A stretch of DNA of 64,000 bases, from assembly GCF_014873535.1 (NCBI RefSeq), contig NZ_JADBEF010000001.1, positions 806,001-870,000 of the forward strand, given 5' to 3'. Below, in pieces: positions 60,009 through 64,000 of the stretch. Every line of letters starts with the position of its first letter. Positions within the stretch are counted from its first letter, which is position 1. The notes below the pieces were generated by a model. It did no database searches. It was not told the origin of the DNA and saw only the letters and a list, made by a program, of their open reading frames with translations. The translations under genes and the position numbers were made by a program. This DNA comes from Nonomuraea africana. Its GTDB lineage: Bacteria; Actinomycetota; Actinomycetes; Streptosporangiales; Streptosporangiaceae.

Positions 60009-62630
60009 ATGAACGAACCCTTCCGAGACCCGGCGCACCCCACCGCCCACCGCGTGGCAGACCTGCTCGCCAGGCTCACGCTCGAGGAGAAGCTGTCGCT
60101 GCTCCACCAGCACCAGCCCGCCATCCCCCGGCTCGGCGTCAAGGCGTTCAGGACGGGCACCGAGGCCCTGCACGGGCTGGCCTGGCTCGGTCCCGCGACC
60201 GTCTTCCCGCAGGCCGTCGGCCTCGCCGCCACCTGGGATCCCGACCTGGTCGAGAGAGTCGGGGCGGCGACCGCCGACGAGGTGCTGGTCTCCCATCACA
60301 AGGATCCCGCGGGCGCCGGCCGCAATGTCTGGGCTCCTGTCGTCAACCCGCTGCGCGACCCGCGGTGGGGCCGCAACGAGGAGGGCTACTCCGAGGACCC
60401 ATGGCTGACCGGGTTACTGGGCACCGCCTACGCCACGGGACTGCGCGGCAGGGGGCCCGTACTCAAGACCGCCCCCACGCTCAAGCACTTCCTCGGCTAC
60501 AACAACGAGACCGACCGCTGCGTCACCTCCAGCAACCTGCCGCCACGGGTGCTCCACGAGTACGAGCTGCCCGCCTTCCTGCCGCCGCTCCAGGCCGCCG
60601 TCGCCGTCATGCCGTCCTACAACCTGGTCAACGGCCGGCCCGCGCACCTCAGCCCGCTGATCAACGAGGTGCTGCGGCCCGCCGCTCCCGACGACCTGAT
60701 GGTCGTCAGTGACGCCTACGCCCCCGGCAACCTGTACGGCCTGCAGGCCTACCATCCCGACGCGCCCACCGCCTACGCCGCCGCCGTCCGGGCCGGCCTC
60801 GACAGCTTCACCCAGGACGACGACCGCCCCGCCGAGACCCTCGCCCATCTCAGGACCGCCCTCGAGCGGGGCCTGCTCGACGAGCGGGACGTCGACAGGG
60901 CGGCCGGGCACGTGCTGTCGATCCGCGTGCGGCTCGGCGAGTTCGACGAGCAGGCGGAGAGCGCGCCGCCGGCCACCCCCGGGCGGCACCAGGAACTCGC
61001 CCGCGAGGCGGCGGCCCGCTCGATCGTCCTGCTCAAGAACGAGGGACTGCTGCCGCTGCGCGCCCCGCTCAAGGTCGCCGTCATCGGCCAGCTCGCCGAC
61101 ACCCTGATGGAGGACTGGTACAGCGGCACCCTGCCCTACGCCGTCACCGCCCTGCAGGGTCTCACCGAGCGGTGCGAGACCGTCTGCTGCGAGGGCGTGG
61201 ACCGGGTGGCCGCCGGTGGACACGAGTTCGACGTCTTCGACTGGGGCGGGGGAGCGCTCGCCCTGCGCTCGCCGCTCAACGGCCGGTTCCTCTCGGCCGA
61301 CGAGGACGGGAACCTGGCCTGCGACCAGCCGGGGCCCAACGGATGGGAGGTGCGCCAGACCTTCCGCAGGACCGACGGCGCGCTGCGCCACCTGCACACC
61401 GGCCGCTACGTCGCGGAGGAGGGCGAACGCCTCGTGCTGACCGAGGAGCCCGTGGCCCTCTCGTGGGAGACGCTGGTCAGCGGCGCGAAGCAGGCGGCCG
61501 CGCTGGCCGCCACCGCCGACGTCGCGGTCGTCGTCGCGGGCGACCATCCCCTGGTCAACGGGCGCGAGACCGAGGACCGCGCCGACCTCGACCTGCCCGC
61601 CGCGCAGGAGGCCGTGCTGCGCGCCGTCCACGCCGCCAACCCCGCCACCGTACTGGTGCTCAGCAGCGGCTACCCGTTCGGGATCACCTGGGCCGACGAG
61701 CACGTGCCCGCCGTCGTCTGGTCCTCGCACGGCGGCCAGGAGTACGGCCACGCCCTGGCAGAGGTGCTGTTCGGCGATCGCGACCCCGAGGGCCGCCTCA
61801 CCCAGACCTGGTACAGGGACGCCTGCGAGCTCCCCGACCTGCTCGACTACGACATCATCGCCTCGGACGCCACCTACCTCTACTACCGGGGCACCCCGCT
61901 CTACCCCTTCGGCCACGGGCTCGGCTACACCGAGTTCGCCTACACCGACCTCACGATGGACGGCCTGACAGCCACGGTGACCGTCACCAACGTCGGCGAG
62001 CGCGAGGGCGTCGAGGTCGTGCAGTTCTACACCCACCAGCGCCGCTCCCGCGTCAAGCAGCCGCTGCGCCGGCTGCGCGGCTTCGAGCGCGTGCGCCTGC
62101 CGCCCGGCGGCAGCGCCCGCGTCACCTTCGAGCTCGACCGCGCCGACCTCGCCTTCTGGGACGTCACGAGGGGCCGCCTCGTCGTGGAGACGGCGCCCCA
62201 CCTGCTGATGGTCGGCCGCTCGGCCCGCGACCTGCGCCTGTGCGCGCCCTTCGACGTCGAGGGCGAGCGCATCCCGCCCCGCGACCCGGGCGAGCTCAGG
62301 GCGGTGGACCACGACGAGTACGACGCGATCGCCTTCACCGACGGCGACACCGTTCGCGGTACGGCGCCGGGAGCGTGGATCCGGTACAAGCAGGTGGCCT
62401 TCGCCGGGCAGCGCTCCTGCCTGATCACCGCCGCCAGCACCGAGGGCGCGATGCTGACCCTCCGTCTCGGCGACCCGCTGTCGGGCCAGGTGCTGGCCAC
62501 CGTCCCGGTGCCGGGTCCCGGCGGGCTCACCGAGACCCGCTGCGACCTTGCGGGTACGGCAGGCGTGCACGATCTTTATGTGGTGTTCGAGAATGAAGGG
62601 GTCACTCTGAGCGGAATCCGGTTCGCATGA
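60009..62630 (+). CDS. intracellular GH3 beta-glycosidase
   Basis: An 873-residue family-3 glycoside hydrolase, a paralogue of the secreted enzyme at 20343 and alike along most of its length. EALHGLAWL, KHFLGYNNE and the nucleophile D235 in MVVSDAYAP are in the barrel. The same internal beta-trefoil-like insert is present but shorter (SPLNGRFLSADEDGN near residue 420). The FnIII domain and a CBM6-like C-terminus follow. It lacks a signal peptide, so it probably cleaves imported beta-glucosides or beta-xylosides in the cytoplasm. Two LacI operators precede it, and its stop overlaps the LacI start (ATGA). Confidence 0.92.
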   Translation: MNEPFRDPAHPTAHRVADLLARLTLEEKLSLLHQHQPAIPRLGVKAFRTGTEALHGLAWLGPATVFPQAVGLAATWDPDLVERVGAATADEVLVSHHKDPAGAGRNVWAPVVNPLRDPRWGRNEEGYSEDPWLTGLLGTAYATGLRGRGPVLKTAPTLKHFLGYNNETDRCVTSSNLPPRVLHEYELPAFLPPLQAAVAVMPSYNLVNGRPAHLSPLINEVLRPAAPDDLMVVSDAYAPGNLYGLQAYHPDAPTAYAAAVRAGLDSFTQDDDRPAETLAHLRTALERGLLDERDVDRAAGHVLSIRVRLGEFDEQAESAPPATPGRHQELAREAAARSIVLLKNEGLLPLRAPLKVAVIGQLADTLMEDWYSGTLPYAVTALQGLTERCETVCCEGVDRVAAGGHEFDVFDWGGGALALRSPLNGRFLSADEDGNLACDQPGPNGWEVRQTFRRTDGALRHLHTGRYVAEEGERLVLTEEPVALSWETLVSGAKQAAALAATADVAVVVAGDHPLVNGRETEDRADLDLPAAQEAVLRAVHAANPATVLVLSSGYPFGITWADEHVPAVVWSSHGGQEYGHALAEVLFGDRDPEGRLTQTWYRDACELPDLLDYDIIASDATYLYYRGTPLYPFGHGLGYTEFAYTDLTMDGLTATVTVTNVGEREGVEVVQFYTHQRRSRVKQPLRRLRGFERVRLPPGGSARVTFELDRADLAFWDVTRGRLVVETAPHLLMVGRSARDLRLCAPFDVEGERIPPRDPGELRAVDHDEYDAIAFTDGDTVRGTAPGAWIRYKQVAFAGQRSCLITAASTEGAMLTLRLGDPLSGQVLATVPVPGPGGLTETRCDLAGTAGVHDLYVVFENEGVTLSGIRFA

Positions 62631-63625
62631 CCAGCAGGGCAGTCACCATCGCCGAGGTCGCCAGGCACGCGGGCGTCGCGGTGAGCACCGTCTCCTACGT
62701 GCTCAGCGGCAAGCGCGCCATCTCGGCGACCACCAGGGCGCGGGTGATGCGCAGCATCGGCGAGCTCGGCTACCACCCCAACGCGGGCGCCAGGGCACTG
62801 GCCAGCAGGCGGTCCAACGTGATCGCGCTGGTGCTGCCGCTGCGCGCGGGCATGCACCTGCCGGTGCTGATGCAGTTCGCCAGCTCGGTGGTGGCCATGG
62901 CCCGCAGGCACGACCACGACGTGCTGCTCATGACCGCCGACGAGGGCCCCGACGGGCTGCGCAGGGTCGCGGCCAGCTCGATGGTCGACGGCATGGTGCT
63001 CATGGACGTCGAGCTCGACGATCCGCGCGTGCCGCTGCTGCGCGAGCTGGACGAACCCAGCGTGTTGATCGGCTTTCCGGCCGACCCCTCCGGCCTGACC
63101 TGCGTCGACCTCGACTTCGCCAGGGCGGGCGCGCTCTGCGTGGAGCACCTGGCCTCGCTCGGGCATCGCCGGCTGGCCCTGCTCGGCGCCCCCTCGGTGG
63201 TCTACGAGCGCGGAACCGGGTATGCCCGCCGTACCAGGGAGGGGTTCGTCGCGGCCGCGGGCGAGGCGGGCGTGGCGCTGCCGTGCGAGGAGACCTTCGA
63301 CGAGGTGGCCTCGACCGTCAAGGACCTGTTCGCGCGGCTGCCCGACCTCACCGGCCTGGTCGTTCACAACGAGGCGGCCGTCGGCCACGTCCTGGGCGCG
63401 CTGCGGCTGCTCGGCAAGCGGGTGCCGGACGAGGTGTCCGTGGTCGCGATCTGTCCCGACGACGTCGCCGAGCGCGCCAGTCCGCCGCTGACCTCGGTGC
63501 TGATCCCCGCCGAGGACGTCGGCAACCGGGCGGTCGAGCTGCTCATGGCCAAGCTCGACGGCCGCCCGGTCCCCGACGCCACGCTCCTCGAACCGCGGCT
63601 GGCGATCAGGGCGAGCACCCGCTAG
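62627..63625 (+). CDS. LacI family transcriptional regulator
   Basis: A 332-residue repressor. The helix-turn-helix is at residues 5-27 (TIAEVARHAGVAVSTVSYVL) with the hinge helix NAGARALASRRSNVIAL following. The rest is the periplasmic-binding-protein-like sugar domain (ILIPAEDVGNRAVELLM near the end is typical). It is co-translated with the GH3 enzyme through a four-base overlap, and the two palindromes at 59879 and 59979 are its likely operators, so it would repress itself and GH3 until the sugar is present. Its stop overlaps the convergent gene by four bases. Confidence 0.94.
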   Translation: MTSRAVTIAEVARHAGVAVSTVSYVLSGKRAISATTRARVMRSIGELGYHPNAGARALASRRSNVIALVLPLRAGMHLPVLMQFASSVVAMARRHDHDVLLMTADEGPDGLRRVAASSMVDGMVLMDVELDDPRVPLLRELDEPSVLIGFPADPSGLTCVDLDFARAGALCVEHLASLGHRRLALLGAPSVVYERGTGYARRTREGFVAAAGEAGVALPCEETFDEVASTVKDLFARLPDLTGLVVHNEAAVGHVLGALRLLGKRVPDEVSVVAICPDDVAERASPPLTSVLIPAEDVGNRAVELLMAKLDGRPVPDATLLEPRLAIRASTR

Positions 63626-64000
63626 ACGAGCGACCTCGCGCTGATCCGGCGCGCGTGCTCGCGGGCGGCCACGTGCGCGGCGGCCTGCGAGGCGGCGGCG
63701 GCCTCACGCAGCGGCGCCATGGCGGGCGTCGTCTCGGCCAGCGTCAGCTCGGCGGTGACCACGGTCAGGTCCAGGCCGAACACCGAGGTGAGGATCCTGC
63801 GCAGGTACGGATCGGCGAAGTCCCAGCCCTCCCTGGGGGTGCCGGGCCCGTACGCGCCGCCGCGCACGCTGATGAGCGTCGCGGGCCTGCCGGCGATCGG
63901 GCTGTCGTCGGGGCTCATGCCTATGGTGCGCCCGGGGATCAGGACGTGGTCGAGCCACGCCTTGAACGTAGAAGGCGCGCCGAAGTTGTACATCGGCACG
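63622..64000 (-). CDS. FMN-dependent NADH-azoreductase-type flavodoxin-fold protein, C-terminal part
   Basis: About 126 codons are visible, open at the right edge of the window. PMYNFGAPSTFKAWLDHVLI and SVRGGAYGPG are the FMN- and quinone-contact motifs of AzoR-type NAD(P)H:quinone/azo reductases. The N-terminal FMN-binding part lies beyond the window, so an internal ATG at 63991 should not be taken as its start. The last 40 residues are an Ala/Glu/Arg-rich helix. Confidence 0.82.
   Translation of the reverse strand, partial: VPMYNFGAPSTFKAWLDHVLIPGRTIGMSPDDSPIAGRPATLISVRGGAYGPGTPREGWDFADPYLRRILTSVFGLDLTVVTAELTLAETTPAMAPLREAAAASQAAAHVAAREHARRISARSLV

Overview
The window is GC-rich actinobacterial DNA with short or overlapping gene junctions, many GTG starts and clear AGGAG-type ribosome sites. 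The class II ribonucleotide reductase with its NrdR repressor, a spore-associated-protein-like secreted protein, iron boxes of the IdeR/DmdR type, a CchA/CchB-like hydroxamate siderophore pathway and a rich set of sugar-uptake genes together suggest a soil filamentous actinomycete, most likely Streptosporangiaceae (Nonomuraea/Streptosporangium type). The family assignment is inference.

Layout. 1-111: start of an alpha/beta hydrolase on the minus strand. 124-954: gene-free DNA. 955-4370: paired NrdR boxes and nrdR-nrdJ. 4460-8790: terminator, a probably truncated membrane protein, a SapA-like secreted protein, an amidohydrolase, a CGNR regulator with a repeat-filled linker, and a divergent alpha/beta hydrolase. 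8909-9883: a complete IS982-family element with a CTAG target duplication. 10031-12869: PrsW-like protease, a stub of an efflux pump gene, a TetR regulator with a perfect operator, a PPOX flavoprotein and an unrecognised 55-residue ORF.

13248-24310: a carbohydrate locus. A GH42 beta-galactosidase diverges from a tightly overlapping operon encoding a GH31 alpha-xylosidase, an ABC sugar importer (binding lipoprotein and two permeases), a secreted GH3 beta-glucosidase and an MFS transporter. This enzyme set is what is needed to dismantle xyloglucan oligosaccharides. 24351-28965: SDR, small Cys-rich protein, soluble transhydrogenase, secreted Abhydrolase_10-type protein and DUF1992 protein. 28955-33828: a second ABC sugar importer, divergent from a ROK regulator. 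The intergenic operator of this pair resembles the one in the GH42/GH31 gap, which suggests one ROK regulon.

33837-59847: a siderophore cluster under at least four iron boxes. It holds a heterodimeric ABC exporter, mbtH, one giant NRPS of 5,242 residues (C-A-T-E / C-A-T / C-A-T / C-A-T / C), a ferri-siderophore binding lipoprotein, two FecCD permeases with an ATPase, an ornithine N5-monooxygenase and a hydroxyornithine formyltransferase. The A3 code is the one known for N5-hydroxyornithine, and A1 and A4 share a near-identical code. The product is therefore predicted to be a linear or diketopiperazine-capped tetrapeptide of the coelichelin/foroxymithine/erythrochelin type, with an unassigned second residue and no recognisable release enzyme.

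59879-63625: a second GH3 enzyme co-transcribed with a LacI regulator, preceded by two identical-core LacI operators 100 bp apart. 63622-64000: the C-terminal part of an FMN-dependent NADH-azoreductase-type protein that runs off the window.
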